Below, piece by piece: positions 1-10,452 of a stretch of 64,000 bases of DNA (the first letter of the stretch is position 1; each line of letters opens with the position of its first letter). Source of the stretch: Lacticaseibacillus paracasei subsp. paracasei (GTDB taxonomy: Bacteria; Bacillota; Bacilli; Lactobacillales; Lactobacillaceae). A program made the translations under genes and the position numbers. The stretch lies in contig NZ_AP012541.1 of the NCBI RefSeq assembly GCF_000829035.1, positions 1-64,000 on the forward strand. Direction: 5' to 3'. The notes beneath the pieces are model-generated. The model did not search any database and was not told the DNA's origin. It worked only from the letters and a program-made list of their open reading frames with translations.

Positions 1-1350
1 ATGCCCAATTTAGAGGAACTTTGGGCTTACCTGAATGATAAATTCCGTGAAGAATTGACCCCGGTCGGTTACAGCACATGGATCCAGACAGCAAAACCCG
101 TCAAATTAACCAAAGATAAACTCGAAATTGAAGTCCCAGCTTCTTTACACAAAGCTTATTGGGAAAAGAATCTCGTGACCAAGGTAGTCGAAGGCGTTTA
201 CGAATTCGCGCAACTTGAAGTTGATCCCGTCATTATGACCAAGGATGAGTTGCAACCAGCTCCGGCTACAGATCAACGTCCTGCGGTTGAAGAAGACGAT
301 CAAAATCTGACTTTTAAGGCAAAAACCCATTTAAATCCGAAATATACGTTTGACCGCTTCGTGATTGGTAAGGGAAACCAAATGGCCCACGCGGCTGCTT
401 TGGCGGTTGCTGAAGCCCCTGGGACAACATACAACCCTCTGTTTATTTATGGTGGCGTTGGTCTTGGCAAAACCCACTTAATGCAAGCGATTGGTAATTT
501 GGTGCTAGGTAATAATCCAGCAGCCAACATAAAATACGTCACCAGTGAGAATTTTGCTAATGACTTCATTAACTCGATTCAAACCAAACAACAGGAACAA
601 TTTCGGCAAGAATACCGAAATGTGGATCTGCTGTTGGTAGATGATATTCAGTTTTTTGGTGACAAAGAGGCCACACAGGAAGAATTTTTTCATACCTTCA
701 ATACGCTGTATGAAAATATGAAGCAAATTGTTTTGACCAGTGATCGCCTGCCTAACGAAATCCCCAAACTTCAAGAACGGTTGGTTTCGCGGTTTAATAA
801 GGGCTTGTCTGTCGATGTCACACCGCCAGATCTGGAAACACGAATCGCTATTTTGCGGAATAAAGCCGATGCTGAAGATCTCAGCATTCCAGATGACACC
901 TTGTCTTACATTGCTGGTCAAATTGAAAGTAACGTACGTGATCTCGAAGGTGCGTTAGTACGCGTTCAAGCCTTTTCAACCATGAAAAACGAAGATATCA
1001 CGACCAGCTTAGCCGCGGATGCCTTGAAAGCCCTGAAACTTGATGACCGCAGCGGACAATTGACCATTCCGCAAATCCTGAATGCTGTCGCGAAATATTT
1101 TCAGCTGACGGTTCAGGATCTTAAAGGAAAGAAACGCGTCAAACAGATTGTCATTCCGCGCCAAATCGCGATGTATCTAGCGCGCGAAATGACCGATAAC
1201 AGTTTACCGAAAATAGGTCAGGAAATCGGCGGCAAGGATCATACAACCGTCATCCATGCCCACGAAAAAATTATGGCTTCAATGACAACTGATGAGAATT
1301 TAAAAGCTCAAGTGATCGAATTGCGGAATATCTTGAAAAACCGCGGGTAA
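1..1350 (+). CDS. dnaA: Chromosomal replication initiator DnaA
   Basis: This protein of 449 aa, the usual DnaA length, binds DnaA boxes and melts the origin in its ATP form. Domain I lies at about residues 1-85, followed by an acidic linker. The AAA+ domain carries Walker A GGVGLGKTH near residue 150 and Walker B LLLVDDIQF near residue 211. The C-terminal domain IV holds the box-binding signature GGKDHTTVIHA near residue 413. The window starts exactly on its ATG, the conventional zero point of a circular chromosome, so its own promoter lies outside. dnaN follows on the same strand beyond a box-containing gap, the usual Bacillota arrangement. Confidence 0.98.
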   Translation: MPNLEELWAYLNDKFREELTPVGYSTWIQTAKPVKLTKDKLEIEVPASLHKAYWEKNLVTKVVEGVYEFAQLEVDPVIMTKDELQPAPATDQRPAVEEDDQNLTFKAKTHLNPKYTFDRFVIGKGNQMAHAAALAVAEAPGTTYNPLFIYGGVGLGKTHLMQAIGNLVLGNNPAANIKYVTSENFANDFINSIQTKQQEQFRQEYRNVDLLLVDDIQFFGDKEATQEEFFHTFNTLYENMKQIVLTSDRLPNEIPKLQERLVSRFNKGLSVDVTPPDLETRIAILRNKADAEDLSIPDDTLSYIAGQIESNVRDLEGALVRVQAFSTMKNEDITTSLAADALKALKLDDRSGQLTIPQILNAVAKYFQLTVQDLKGKKRVKQIVIPRQIAMYLAREMTDNSLPKIGQEIGGKDHTTVIHAHEKIMASMTTDENLKAQVIELRNILKNRG

Positions 1351-1522
1351 TGCACATGTGGATAACCTTCAAAAACAAACCATTTTATCCGTCGCACTTA
1401 TCCACAAGTGCATAACTTTCTCAGTTGTTGTTTCTCAAAGTTTTCCACAGTTTGAACACGCCCTATTACTATTACTTCAAAAGCTTTATATTATATATAT
1501 AAAAGACGTTCAGGAGGCTCTT
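1351..1522. promoter_or_regulatory. oriC: dnaA-dnaN intergenic part of oriC with DnaA boxes
   Basis: The 172-bp gap holds two perfect DnaA boxes: TTATCCACA at 1398-1406 and its reverse complement at 1357-1365. Near matches are TTTTCCACA at 1441-1449 and TTATCCGTC near 1385. Next comes a very AT-rich run at about 1466-1506 that could be the unwinding element. The dnaN ribosome binding site CAGGAGG follows at about 1511. More boxes would be expected upstream of dnaA, outside the window. Confidence 0.85.
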
Positions 1523-2662
1523 ATGAAATTTACGATCACCCGATCCACATTCTTAAAAACCTTGAATGATGTTTCTCGGGCCATTTCAACCAAAACAACC
1601 ATTCCGATTCTGACTGGATTGAAAATTGTGCTCAACGATAGCGGCTTAATCCTCACTGGTAGTGATGCCGATATTTCAATCGAATCACGGATCAACGCAA
1701 CGGATGAAAATAATGATCTCCAAATCGGAAGCACTGGTGAAATCGTCTTGCCAGCCCGTTTCTTTAGCGAAATCGTTAAACGTTTGCCAGAAAGCACAAT
1801 GACGCTTGAAGTTAAAGACAATTTCCAAACCGTCATCACGTCTGGGGCATCTGAATTTACCATTAATGGTTTGGATGCCAATAACTATCCGCGGTTGCCA
1901 GAAATTACAGCCGATGCAGCGTTGAGTGTTTCAGCTGATGTGTTACGTCAGTTGATTAACCAAACAGTTATTGCCGTTTCTAATCAGGAAAGTCGACCAA
2001 TCTTGACAGGGGTTCATCTGACAATTACCGGCGATCAGTTGGTAGCTGTTGCGACTGATTCCCACCGCCTTGCGCAACGTAGCCTGACCTTACCAACAGC
2101 AAGTGCCTCGGATTATGACATCATTATTCCAGGGAAAAGTCTGACAGAACTTAGCCGCATGTTAAGCGATGACGTTGAAAAAATCGAAATTCGCATTGCG
2201 GAAAATCAAGTGCTGTTCGTGTTTGGGCAAACGGCCTTTTATTCACGCTTACTTGAAGGCAACTACCCTGACACAAGCCGACTTATTCCAACATCCAGCA
2301 ATACGCAAGCGGAATTTGACGCACCAGCATTGCTGGCCTCCATTCAACGTGCCAGCTTGCTGAGTCACGAAAGTAGCAACAATGTAGTTCGGCTTGTCCT
2401 TAATATCGCTGATCAAAAAGCGACTATCTACGGTAATTCGCCAGATGTCGGGAATGTTGAAGAAGTACTTAGTTTCAACAAACTTAGCGGCGAGGATCTA
2501 GAAATCTCGTTCAACCCTGATTATATGAAGGATGCCTTGCAAGGATTTGGCCAAACGGCAATTGAAGTTGACTTCACCGCACCATTGCGACCATTCACTT
2601 TGGTTCCAACAGAAGACAAGGAACGGTTTATCCAACTCATCACGCCAGTTCGAACGTTCTAA
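1523..2662 (+). CDS. dnaN: DNA polymerase III sliding clamp, beta subunit
   Basis: A 379-aa protein of normal beta-clamp length that forms the dimeric ring tethering DNA polymerase III to DNA. The open frame extends upstream through the origin, but the ATG at 1523 is chosen because CAGGAGG lies a few bases before it and the protein then starts MKFTITRSTFL, as in the family. The three repeated clamp folds cover the whole length, and the C terminus LITPVRTF is typical. The gene ends in a strong terminator, so it may form a unit with dnaA. Confidence 0.97.
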   Translation: MKFTITRSTFLKTLNDVSRAISTKTTIPILTGLKIVLNDSGLILTGSDADISIESRINATDENNDLQIGSTGEIVLPARFFSEIVKRLPESTMTLEVKDNFQTVITSGASEFTINGLDANNYPRLPEITADAALSVSADVLRQLINQTVIAVSNQESRPILTGVHLTITGDQLVAVATDSHRLAQRSLTLPTASASDYDIIIPGKSLTELSRMLSDDVEKIEIRIAENQVLFVFGQTAFYSRLLEGNYPDTSRLIPTSSNTQAEFDAPALLASIQRASLLSHESSNNVVRLVLNIADQKATIYGNSPDVGNVEEVLSFNKLSGEDLEISFNPDYMKDALQGFGQTAIEVDFTAPLRPFTLVPTEDKERFIQLITPVRTF

Positions 2663-2676
2663 CTAAACATGACTTG

Positions 2677-2716
2677 AAAACGCCTTTACCGAAAAGATTC
2701 GGTGAGGCGTTTTTTT
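2677..2716 (+). terminator. Rho-independent terminator after dnaN
   Basis: The stem AACGCCT...AGGCGTT encloses an inner CCGAA/TTCGG pair and is followed by a run of seven T. Confidence 0.9.
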
Positions 2717-3134
2717 GACGAACTTATGCTTCATGAAATGAACTGATAATGTGCGCATCAAAATGCAAAGCAGCCACATGATCCGTTAGCCAACATCAGC
2801 TTTTTTGATGGCAGTGAGTCGTTTTATGGGTCTTTTTTCGTCCCACTTTAATCAAAGGTGATGATAACAGACTTTGATTGTTGGTTTGTTCACAAATAGA
2901 TCAGTCATTTTTTCTGTAAACCTAGGTCAAACAGATGACTTTCATAAAGTTTCACGATCAGTCGAATATTTCTATTTAGAATTCCTAATGACAAATAATC
3001 GAAAGTTGCGTTGAGAGCGGTCAAAATCGATAGAAATCAAAATTTAGCCGATTTTGGCCTTTCTGGGTCTTTTTAGTCTAGGGGGACGCACAACGTTCAG
3101 ATTGCCTCAGAGCCGCTTTAATGCCGTTTTAGAA
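2717..3134. other. Long intergenic stretch without a gene (dnaN-yaaA)
   Basis: About 420 bp with no convincing ORF on either strand. It contains a hairpin AATCAAAG...CTTTGATT at about 2850-2878 and a T-rich run near 3069. The 3' part leads into the yaaA promoter. A small RNA is possible, but nothing recognisable supports one. Confidence 0.5.
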
Positions 3135-3163
3135 TTGTGTTTTAAGTAGTATAAGGGTATAAT
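3135..3163 (+). promoter_or_regulatory. Promoter of yaaA-recF
   Basis: TTGTGT at 3135-3140 and a consensus TATAAT at 3158-3163 are separated by 17 bp. An inverted repeat GACAAATCGCG...CGCGGTTTGTC at about 3180-3210 sits in the leader. Confidence 0.7.
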
Positions 3164-3239
3164 TAATTCGTGTTCATTGACGACAAATCGCGGTTTAACG
3201 CGGTTTGTCTAGCACTTTTCGGAATGGAGGGCGACAGCA

Positions 3240-3452
3240 ATGACAACAATCGAAATCACGACCCCTTTTTTGACCTTGGGCCAGTTTCTGAAAGAGGCGG
3301 GATTGATCGATAGTGGCGGTGCGGCCAAGTGGTATCTGGGTGAAAACTCAGTGACAGTCAACGGCGCAGCTGAGGAGCGACGTGGGCGCAAGCTGTATCC
3401 AGATGATCAAGTCAGCGTGGCCGGCCAAACATACGTGATCGTGAGCGCATGA
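3240..3452 (+). CDS. yaaA: S4-domain RNA-binding protein YaaA
   Basis: A 70-aa protein consisting of one S4-like RNA-binding fold (FLKEAGLIDSGGAAKWYL...VTVNG...RGRKLYPDD), the standard length for YaaA. It has a GGAGG ribosome binding site. Its stop overlaps the recF start by four bases (ATGA), so the two are translationally coupled. The gene is found between dnaN and recF across Bacillota; its exact role is not established. Confidence 0.93.
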   Translation: MTTIEITTPFLTLGQFLKEAGLIDSGGAAKWYLGENSVTVNGAAEERRGRKLYPDDQVSVAGQTYVIVSA

Positions 3453-4564
3453 AACTGGATCACTTGGTGCTGAAAAATTATCGCAATTATGCTGCTGTTG
3501 ATACAACATTTTCACCAGAAATCAATGTTTTGATTGGGGCAAACGCTCAAGGCAAGACGAATCTGCTTGAATCAATCTATGTTTTGGCATTGGCTCGCAG
3601 TCATCGAACCAACAATGATAAGGAACTGATTCGCTTTGGTAGCGAGTTTGCACGGGTTTCCGGGCAAGTTTCGCGACAAAGCGGTTCCCATCAGTTGGAG
3701 TTGATTATCAGTCATCAAGGCAAGCGTGCCCGGATTGATCGCATCGAACAACCGAAGCTTTCCCAGTATTTAGGGCATTTTAATGTCATCTTGTTTGCAC
3801 CTGAGGATTTAGCCATTGTCAAGGGCAGTCCGGCTGGGCGGCGTCGCTTCATCGACATGGAGTTTGGCCAGATGAGTCCCAAGTACCTTTATAATCTGAG
3901 CCAATATAAAACGTTTTTGAAGCAGCGCAATGCGTATTTGAAGCAGCTTAAGTATCATCAGGCCAAGGATCTGGTTTATCTGGATGTGTTGACTGACTCG
4001 CTTGCAGCTTTCGGGGCAGAGCTAATTACGGCGCGCGCTAAGTTGTTGGAGACGATGTCGGATTATGCTGCAACGATTCAGCAAGATATCACCAAGGGGC
4101 GGGAGTCATTACATTTTTCTTATCAAACACAGGTTGACCCCAGTCTTCGCGGTAACAGTGAGCAGGTTTACACTGCTTTGGGCGAGATGTTTGCCAAGCA
4201 GCAAGCGCGCGAAATCGAACAAGGAACCAGTTTAGTCGGTCCCCAGCGAGATGATGTGTTGTTCATCGTCAATGATAAGGATGTTGCCAATTTTGGCAGT
4301 CAAGGGCAACAACGCACCACAGCATTGGCTGTTAAGCTGGCAGAGATTGACCTTATGAAGGATCAAACCGGCGAATATCCAGTGCTATTACTGGACGATG
4401 TGTTGTCAGAATTAGATGCGGCTCGCCAAACCCATTTACTTAAGGCCATTCAAACCAAAGTCCAAACCTTTTTAACCACCACAAGTTTGGAAGGCATTCA
4501 AAAAGAAATCATCGCAACCCCTGCAGTCTTTAAAGTTGATGAGGGGACATTAGCAAGAGCGTGA
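3449..4564 (+). CDS. recF: DNA replication and repair protein RecF
   Basis: A 371-aa SMC-like ATPase that loads RecA at gaps. Walker A GANAQGKTN lies near residue 30. The signature GSQGQQRT and Walker B LLLDDVLSELD lie in the C-terminal third. The start overlaps the yaaA stop. The last codons and the TGA stop lie inside the first bases of a dispersed palindromic repeat (GAGCGTGAAC), so the very C terminus (ARA) may derive from the repeat. Confidence 0.96.
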   Translation: MKLDHLVLKNYRNYAAVDTTFSPEINVLIGANAQGKTNLLESIYVLALARSHRTNNDKELIRFGSEFARVSGQVSRQSGSHQLELIISHQGKRARIDRIEQPKLSQYLGHFNVILFAPEDLAIVKGSPAGRRRFIDMEFGQMSPKYLYNLSQYKTFLKQRNAYLKQLKYHQAKDLVYLDVLTDSLAAFGAELITARAKLLETMSDYAATIQQDITKGRESLHFSYQTQVDPSLRGNSEQVYTALGEMFAKQQAREIEQGTSLVGPQRDDVLFIVNDKDVANFGSQGQQRTTALAVKLAEIDLMKDQTGEYPVLLLDDVLSELDAARQTHLLKAIQTKVQTFLTTTSLEGIQKEIIATPAVFKVDEGTLARA

Positions 4565-4675
4565 ACCAGCCCGGTTAGAAACCGGAGTGTAAGTGGGCCT
4601 GAACGTGATGACCGTACTTTGGTCATTGCGTTCAGGTTCCTTACACGCAGGTTTCTGGGCTGGTGAACGCGTTTA
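4557..4675 (+). repeat. Dispersed palindromic repeat, copy 1
   Basis: A 119-bp imperfect palindrome. It opens GAGCGTGAACCAG, continues with GGTTAGAAACCGGAG, has an inner stem CCTGAACG...CGTTCAGG and closes with CAGGTTTCTG then GAACGCGTTTA. It can fold into one long hairpin. It begins inside the recF stop region and stands in tandem with copy 2. Confidence 0.85.
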
Positions 4676-4680
4676 AAGCA

Positions 4681-4800
4681 GAGCGTGAACAGGCACGTTT
4701 AGAAACCGGAACATAAGTGGGCTTGAACGTGATGGCCGGTTTTTGGCCATTGCGTTCAAGGTCCTTATGTGCAGGTTTCTGTGCCAGTGAACGCATTTTA
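4681..4800 (+). repeat. Dispersed palindromic repeat, copy 2
   Basis: A 120-bp copy of the same element (GAGCGTGAACAGG...GAACGCATTTTA), five bases after copy 1. The changes in the outer stem are mostly compensatory: CAGGCACG in the left arm pairs with the right arm GTGCCAGTG. The ribosome binding site of gyrB follows immediately. Confidence 0.85.
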
Positions 4801-4816
4801 ACAAGGAGGATAACCA

Positions 4817-6778
4817 GTGACGGACAAGAAAGAAACGGCCGAAGAGAAGAAGGATGAACTGGCGGCTGAGTATGATGCCAGCCAGATTCAAGTACTTTCA
4901 GGACTTGAAGCGGTTCGGAAGCGTCCAGGGATGTATATTGGCTCGACAAGCAGCCAAGGCTTGCATCATTTGGTCTGGGAAATCATTGATAACGGGATTG
5001 ATGAAGCGCTGGCTGGATTCGCAACACGGATTGAAGTTGAAGTTAACCCAGATAATAGTGTGACGGTAACAGATGACGGTCGCGGGATTCCAGTCGATAT
5101 CCAGTCTAAAACCGGACGGCCAGCACTTGAAACGGTTTATACCGTTTTACATGCCGGTGGTAAATTCGGCGGCGGCGGCTACAAAGTTTCCGGTGGCCTA
5201 CATGGTGTCGGGGCATCAGTCGTGAATGCGTTGTCGACTGATTTGGACGTCACGGTTACTCGTGGTGGCAAACGTTACTACATTGACTTTATTCGCGGCA
5301 AGGTGAACACGCCGATGAAAGTGATTGGCACGGCACCGGAGCACGAACATGGCACCAAGGTTCATTTTCTGCCTGATCCGGACATTTTTACCGAAATTAG
5401 AACATTCGATGATAAGATTCTGACCACCAGAATTCGCGAACTGGCTTTCTTGAACAAGGGTCTCAAGTTGACCTTTACCGACAAGCGCGCGGCAACGCAC
5501 GAGAAGCTGGTATTCCATTATGAAGGCGGCCTCAAGTCTTACGTTGACTTTTTAACTGAGAAAAAAGAAAACCTGTTACAAGAACCGATTTATGTGGAAG
5601 GACAAGACAAAGGCATCACGGTGGAATTCGCGTTGCAATACACCAACGACTATCACAGCACCTTGTTGACGTTTGCCAACAACATCCATACGTATGAAGG
5701 CGGCACGCATGAGACCGGGTTTAAAACGGCGCTGACACGGGTCATTAATGATTACGCTCGCCGGTCTGGTGCGCTAAAAGACAGCGATGATCCGTTAAGC
5801 GGGGATGATGTTCGTGAGGGCTTGACGGCGGTTGTTTCCGTGAAGCATCCAGATCCGCAGTTTGAAGGGCAAACTAAAACCAAATTAGGGAACTCGGATG
5901 CCCGAACGGTGGTTGACCGTACCTTCTCTGACCACTTCAATAAGTTTCTCATGGAACACCCAGCTGATGGCAAGCTAATCATTGACAAAGCCATGCTGGC
6001 CAGCAAGGCACGTTTGGCGGCTAAGCGGGCGCGTGAAGTGACCCGGAAAAAGAGCGGGTTGGAAATTTCGAACCTGCCTGGTAAATTGGCCGACAACACC
6101 AGTAAGGACCCAGAGATCTCTGAATTATTTATCGTCGAAGGGGATTCCGCTGGTGGTTCTGCCAAATCAGGGCGTAGTCGCCTGACGCAGGCCATTTTGC
6201 CAATTCGTGGGAAAATTCTGAATGTCGAAAAGGCTTCAATGGAACGCATCTTGGCCAATGAAGAAATTCGAACCTTATTCACCGCGATGGGTACCGGTTT
6301 TGGGCAGGACTTTGATATCAATAAGGCTCGATATCACAAACTGATCATTATGACCGATGCCGATGTTGATGGTGCCCACATTCGGACTTTGTTGCTGACG
6401 TTGATTTATCGCTACATGCGGCCAGTGCTTGACGCTGGCTATGTCTACATCGCACAGCCGCCGTTGTATCGGTTACGCCAAGGCAAAATGACGCAATATA
6501 TCGATTCCGATGAAGAATTGCAAGACATTCTAGGCCAGTTGCCTCCGAGTCCAAAGCCAGAGATTCAGCGTTACAAAGGGCTTGGGGAAATGGACGCCAA
6601 CCAGCTATGGGAGACGACCATGGATCCGGATAATCGGCGCTTACTGCGGGTATCGCCAAAGGATGCCGAAGCTGCAGATGGCGTTTTTGAAATGTTGATG
6701 GGTGATCATGTTGAACCGCGGCGTAAATTTATTGAAGATAACGCTGTGTTTGTTGATCCGAACAACATTGATGCTTGA
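4817..6778 (+). CDS. gyrB: DNA gyrase subunit B
   Basis: A 653-aa protein that is the ATPase and TOPRIM half of gyrase, which supercoils DNA. The start is GTG with AAGGAGG seven to ten bases upstream. The GHKL ATPase domain has [17 protein letters not shown] and [14 protein letters not shown]. The transducer domain follows. TOPRIM has [13 protein letters not shown] near residue 445 and [12 protein letters not shown] near residue 515. The C terminus is the usual short Gram-positive type. Two palindromic repeats separate it from recF, and gyrA follows 61 bp later. Confidence 0.98.
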   Translation: MTDKKETAEEKKDELAAEYDASQIQVLSGLEAVRKRPGMYIGSTSSQGLHHLVWEIIDNGIDEALAGFATRIEVEVNPDNSVTVTDDGRGIPVDIQSKTGRPALETVYTVLHAGGKFGGGGYKVSGGLHGVGASVVNALSTDLDVTVTRGGKRYYIDFIRGKVNTPMKVIGTAPEHEHGTKVHFLPDPDIFTEIRTFDDKILTTRIRELAFLNKGLKLTFTDKRAATHEKLVFHYEGGLKSYVDFLTEKKENLLQEPIYVEGQDKGITVEFALQYTNDYHSTLLTFANNIHTYEGGTHETGFKTALTRVINDYARRSGALKDSDDPLSGDDVREGLTAVVSVKHPDPQFEGQTKTKLGNSDARTVVDRTFSDHFNKFLMEHPADGKLIIDKAMLASKARLAAKRAREVTRKKSGLEISNLPGKLADNTSKDPEISELFIVEGDSAGGSAKSGRSRLTQAILPIRGKILNVEKASMERILANEEIRTLFTAMGTGFGQDFDINKARYHKLIIMTDADVDGAHIRTLLLTLIYRYMRPVLDAGYVYIAQPPLYRLRQGKMTQYIDSDEELQDILGQLPPSPKPEIQRYKGLGEMDANQLWETTMDPDNRRLLRVSPKDAEAADGVFEMLMGDHVEPRRKFIEDNAVFVDPNNIDA

Positions 6779-6839
6779 TTGATCAGTTTAACTAAGTCAG
6801 CTTTTGCATGAGAATTTTTGAGAGGAGACTTTTCGCTTA

Positions 6840-9461
6840 ATGGATGATCGCCAAGAAAGCCGAATTACCAATGTGAACCTCGGCGAAACAATGCGTAAAT
6901 CATTCCTTGAATACGCGATGAGTGTCATTGTGGCGCGGGCCTTGCCTGATGTGCGCGATGGCCTCAAGCCGGTTCAACGGCGGATTCTGTACGGTATGAA
7001 TGAACTCGGCGTGACGCCGGATAAACCGTACAAGAAGAGTGCGCGTATTGTTGGGGATGTCATGGGGAAATACCATCCGCATGGTGATAGCTCGATTTAT
7101 GAAGGGCTCGTACGAATGGCACAGGACTTCAGCTATCGTTACATGCTGGTCGATGGCCACGGGAACTTTGGGTCTGTCGATGGTGACGGTGCCGCTGCGA
7201 TGCGGTATACCGAAGCTCGCATGAGCAAAATAGCAGTCGAGATGCTGCGTGACATCAACAAAGATACGATTGATTTTCAGGATAACTATGATGGCACGGA
7301 AAAAGAACCGGTTGTTTTACCGGCACGTTTTCCAAATCTGTTGGTCAATGGGGCGACTGGGATTGCGGTCGGTATGACGACCAATATTCCGCCGCATAAT
7401 CTGTCAGAGACTATCTCGGCGCTGCACGTGTTGATGGATAATCCAGATGCCACGACAGCTGACCTAATGCAGGCACTGCCAGGACCTGATTTTCCAACCG
7501 GCGGCGTTGTGATGGGTAAGTCAGGCATTCGCCATGCTTATGAAACTGGCCGCGGCACGATTGTTTTGCGCGGGAAAGTTGATGTTCAGACGGAGAAGTC
7601 TGGCCGTGAACGGATCGTGATTACCGAGATTCCATATATGGTTAACAAAGCCAAAATGGTTGAACGGATCGCAGATTTGGTTCATGAAAAGAAAATCGAT
7701 GGGATCGTAACCTTGCGGGATGAATCTGACCGTGACGGGATGCGGATCGTCATTGATGTGCGCCGTGATGCTAGTGCATCAGTTATTTTGAATAACTTGT
7801 ACAAGCTCACGCCACTACAAACCGGCTTTTCATTCAACATGGTGGCAATCGTTAATGGTGCGCCAAAAGTGTTGAGCTTGAAACAGATCCTGCAATATTA
7901 TCTGGATCATCAAGAAAACGTCATTCGTCGGCGGACGCAATTTGACCTGCGTAAGGCCAAGGCTCGTGAGCATATCCTCGAAGGATTACGGATTGCGCTT
8001 GATCATATTGATGAAATCATCACGATTATCCGTAGTTCTGAAACTGGCGACAAGGCAAAAGTCATCTTGATGGACAAGTTTAAGTTGTCTGACAAGCAGA
8101 GCCAAGCAATCTTGGATATGCGGCTGGTTCGGTTGACCGGTTTGGAACGCGAGAAGGTTGAAAGCGAATATAAGGATGTTGAAGCAGCGATTGCTGATTA
8201 TACTGATATTCTTGCTAGACCAGAACGTGTTCATCAGATCATCTACAACGAATTGCTGGATATTCAGAAGAAGTTCGGCGATAAGCGCCGTACTGAATTA
8301 CTGGTCGGTGAAGTGCTCAGTCTTGAAGATGAAGATCTGATCGAGCAAGAAGACGTGGTCATCACGTTGAGTCATAACGGCTACGTCAAGCGATTGGCAA
8401 CCAGTGAATTCAAGGCACAAAATCGCGGGGGTCGCGGTATTCAGGGGATGAACGTCCATGATGACGATTTCGTTGAACGCCTGATTTCGACTTCCACGCA
8501 TGATGTCCTGCTCTTCTTCACCAACAAAGGTAAAGTTTATCGCAGCAAGGGTTACGAAATTCCTGAGTACGGTCGAACCGCAAAAGGGATTCCAATTATC
8601 AACTTGCTTGGTGTCGGTGCCGGTGAAAAGATTCAAACGGTTATCAACGTGCATGAAGGCGAAAATGATGATCGTTATCTCTTCTTCGTCACGCAAAAAG
8701 GCGTTGTTAAGCGCACACCGGTGAAGGAATTCGCCAATATTCGCAGCAACGGACTGATTGCGTTGAATCTCAAGGATGAAGACGAACTGAATAATGTCAT
8801 CCTAACGTCCGGACAAGACAATATCCTGATCGGGACGCATCTGGGTTACAGTGTGACCTTCAAGGAACAAGACGTTCGCTCAATGGGACGTTCAGCGACT
8901 GGGGTTCGAGGTATTCGTTTACGTGAACACGATTACGTAGTGGGTTCCGACATTCTCAAACCCGATTCCGAAGTCTTTGTCATTTCAGAAAAAGGTTACG
9001 GTAAACGGACGGCAGCGAAGGAATATCCGATTAAAGGTCGTGGCGGTAAAGGGATCAAGACAGCCAACATCACCGCCAAGAATGGTCCGTTGGCAGGGGT
9101 CACCACCGTTGATGGTACCGAAGATATTCTTGTTATGACTGATTCTGGTGTCATGATTCGCTTCAATATTCAAAGTGTTTCGCAAACTGGCCGAGCAACG
9201 TTAGGGGTTCGTTTAATTCGAGTTGACGACGATGCCAAGGTTGCAACGATGGCCAAGGTTGAACCGGAAAGCGACGATCCAGACGATGGCAGCAAGCCAG
9301 ATCAGCCAACTAGCCCGACAGACGGTTCTGCTGAACCAACCTCGCAGCAGCCAGCTGATGGTTCGTATGCTGGCGATGCCGATCAGCAAGTGAGCCAATT
9401 GCTTGATCGCGCTGAAGCTGATCAACCAGAGCAACATGATACTGGCGACCAGCCTGAATAA
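6840..9461 (+). CDS. gyrA: DNA gyrase subunit A
   Basis: An 873-aa protein that is the DNA-breaking half of gyrase. The catalytic tyrosine sits in [13 protein letters not shown] context ([13 protein letters not shown]). The quinolone-determining segment reads [10 protein letters not shown], the wild-type form. The C-terminal pinwheel includes the GyrA box QNRGGRG. After about residue 810 there is an acidic, low-complexity tail rich in D, E, P, S and Q, longer than in many relatives. A GAGGAG ribosome binding site lies upstream, and the gene ends at a strong terminator. Confidence 0.98.
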   Translation: MDDRQESRITNVNLGETMRKSFLEYAMSVIVARALPDVRDGLKPVQRRILYGMNELGVTPDKPYKKSARIVGDVMGKYHPHGDSSIYEGLVRMAQDFSYRYMLVDGHGNFGSVDGDGAAAMRYTEARMSKIAVEMLRDINKDTIDFQDNYDGTEKEPVVLPARFPNLLVNGATGIAVGMTTNIPPHNLSETISALHVLMDNPDATTADLMQALPGPDFPTGGVVMGKSGIRHAYETGRGTIVLRGKVDVQTEKSGRERIVITEIPYMVNKAKMVERIADLVHEKKIDGIVTLRDESDRDGMRIVIDVRRDASASVILNNLYKLTPLQTGFSFNMVAIVNGAPKVLSLKQILQYYLDHQENVIRRRTQFDLRKAKAREHILEGLRIALDHIDEIITIIRSSETGDKAKVILMDKFKLSDKQSQAILDMRLVRLTGLEREKVESEYKDVEAAIADYTDILARPERVHQIIYNELLDIQKKFGDKRRTELLVGEVLSLEDEDLIEQEDVVITLSHNGYVKRLATSEFKAQNRGGRGIQGMNVHDDDFVERLISTSTHDVLLFFTNKGKVYRSKGYEIPEYGRTAKGIPIINLLGVGAGEKIQTVINVHEGENDDRYLFFVTQKGVVKRTPVKEFANIRSNGLIALNLKDEDELNNVILTSGQDNILIGTHLGYSVTFKEQDVRSMGRSATGVRGIRLREHDYVVGSDILKPDSEVFVISEKGYGKRTAAKEYPIKGRGGKGIKTANITAKNGPLAGVTTVDGTEDILVMTDSGVMIRFNIQSVSQTGRATLGVRLIRVDDDAKVATMAKVEPESDDPDDGSKPDQPTSPTDGSAEPTSQQPADGSYAGDADQQVSQLLDRAEADQPEQHDTGDQPE

Positions 9462-9502
9462 TCTAATAATGCTAGCATCAATTGAGCTGATTCACGCTCA
9501 AT

Positions 9503-9550
9503 AAAAATACCGGTCGAAATGGCAATTTGCCACTTCGACCGGTATTTGTT
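9503..9550. terminator. Bidirectional terminator between gyrA and deoC
   Basis: Stem AAATACCGGTCGAA...TTCGACCGGTATTT with an inner TGGCaattTGCCA. It has A and T tracts on both sides and so serves the convergent gyrA and deoC genes. Confidence 0.9.
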
Positions 9551-9565
9551 TGCGTACAGATAACC

Positions 9566-10270
9566 TCAAATCGTGAAGGTTGATTGGTTGCCCATGCGCG
9601 CCTTAAGTTCATGGATGATCTTAACGCCGCTGCTGGTACCGATGCGAGTAGCACCAGCTTTAATCATTGCCAAAAAGGTATCAACATCTCTGATACCGCC
9701 AGCCGCTTTGACTTGCACTTGATCGCCGACTGTTTCTTTCATCAAAGCCACATTTTCGACAGTGGCACCGGCTGGGCCAAAGCCCGTTGAAGTCTTAATA
9801 AAATCAGGACCGACGTCCTTAGCAATAGTTGCCATTTTGATGATTTCCGGCTTGGTAAGATAGGCGGTTTCAAAAATGACTTTGCACGGTACATTGACCG
9901 CATGACAGACAGCAACGATTTGACGCATTTCATTTTCAAGATAACTGTATTGCTGTTCCTTAAGCGCCGTGATATTGATCACGTAGTCAATTTCGTTGGC
10001 ACCGTTTTGTAAGGCGTCTTTGGTTTCAAAAACTTTGGCCGCGATGCTCGTTTGGCCTAAGGGGAAAGCAATTGCGGCGCCAACATCAATGTCGGTACCT
10101 GCTAGTTGTTTCGCACAAAAAGCCGATTGGACTTGGTTAATCGCCACCATTTTAAAATGATATTGTTTGGCCTCGTTGCAAAGCTGGCGCAAATCTGCGT
10201 GAGTTGCATCTGCATGTAAGTTTGTGTGATCAATCATGCGACTGAATTGATCTAAAGTATAAGCTGTCAT
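9566..10270 (-). CDS. deoC: Deoxyribose-phosphate aldolase
   Basis: A 234-aa TIM-barrel class I aldolase that splits deoxyribose 5-phosphate into glyceraldehyde 3-phosphate and acetaldehyde in nucleoside catabolism. The Schiff-base lysine is in DFIKTSTGF and the second lysine in VKAAGGIRD. The ATG at 10270 is preferred over an upstream in-frame codon because GGAGG lies just ahead of it. It stands alone here, without other deo genes. A consensus cre site in its leader suggests CcpA repression. Confidence 0.95.
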   Translation of the reverse strand: MTAYTLDQFSRMIDHTNLHADATHADLRQLCNEAKQYHFKMVAINQVQSAFCAKQLAGTDIDVGAAIAFPLGQTSIAAKVFETKDALQNGANEIDYVINITALKEQQYSYLENEMRQIVAVCHAVNVPCKVIFETAYLTKPEIIKMATIAKDVGPDFIKTSTGFGPAGATVENVALMKETVGDQVQVKAAGGIRDVDTFLAMIKAGATRIGTSSGVKIIHELKARMGNQSTFTI

Positions 10271-10287
10271 GATTTTTCCTCCAAAGT

Positions 10288-10302
10288 TGAATTCGTTTAC
10301 AT
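10288..10302 (-). promoter_or_regulatory. cre site (CcpA) upstream of deoC
   Basis: Read on the minus strand, ATGTAAACGAATTCA matches the CcpA consensus WTGNAANCGNWNNCW at every fixed position. It lies 18 bp ahead of the deoC start, just downstream of a TATGCT that may be the -10, a roadblock position. Confidence 0.7.
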
Positions 10303-10382
10303 TTAGCATACCACTTTTTGCGTAATGTATATCTGACAGCGATAAATAGTACGGTGTTGTGCAAGCAACCATGCAGAAGAAA

Positions 10383-10438
10383 GGTCATTGCGGTCAAGGT
10401 CCTTATGTGCAGGTTGCTGCACCAGTGAACGCGTTTAG
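10383..10438 (+). repeat. Dispersed palindromic repeat, partial copy 3
   Basis: Only the 3' half of the element is clear (GGTCATTGCGG...GTCCTTATGTGCAGG, then GAACGCGTTTAG). A degenerate CAAGCAACC at about 10362 may be a remnant of the 5' arm, pairing with GGTTGCTG. It ends directly at the ribosome binding site of the next ssb gene. Confidence 0.7.
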
Positions 10439-10452
10439 AGGAGGAGAAGCGA

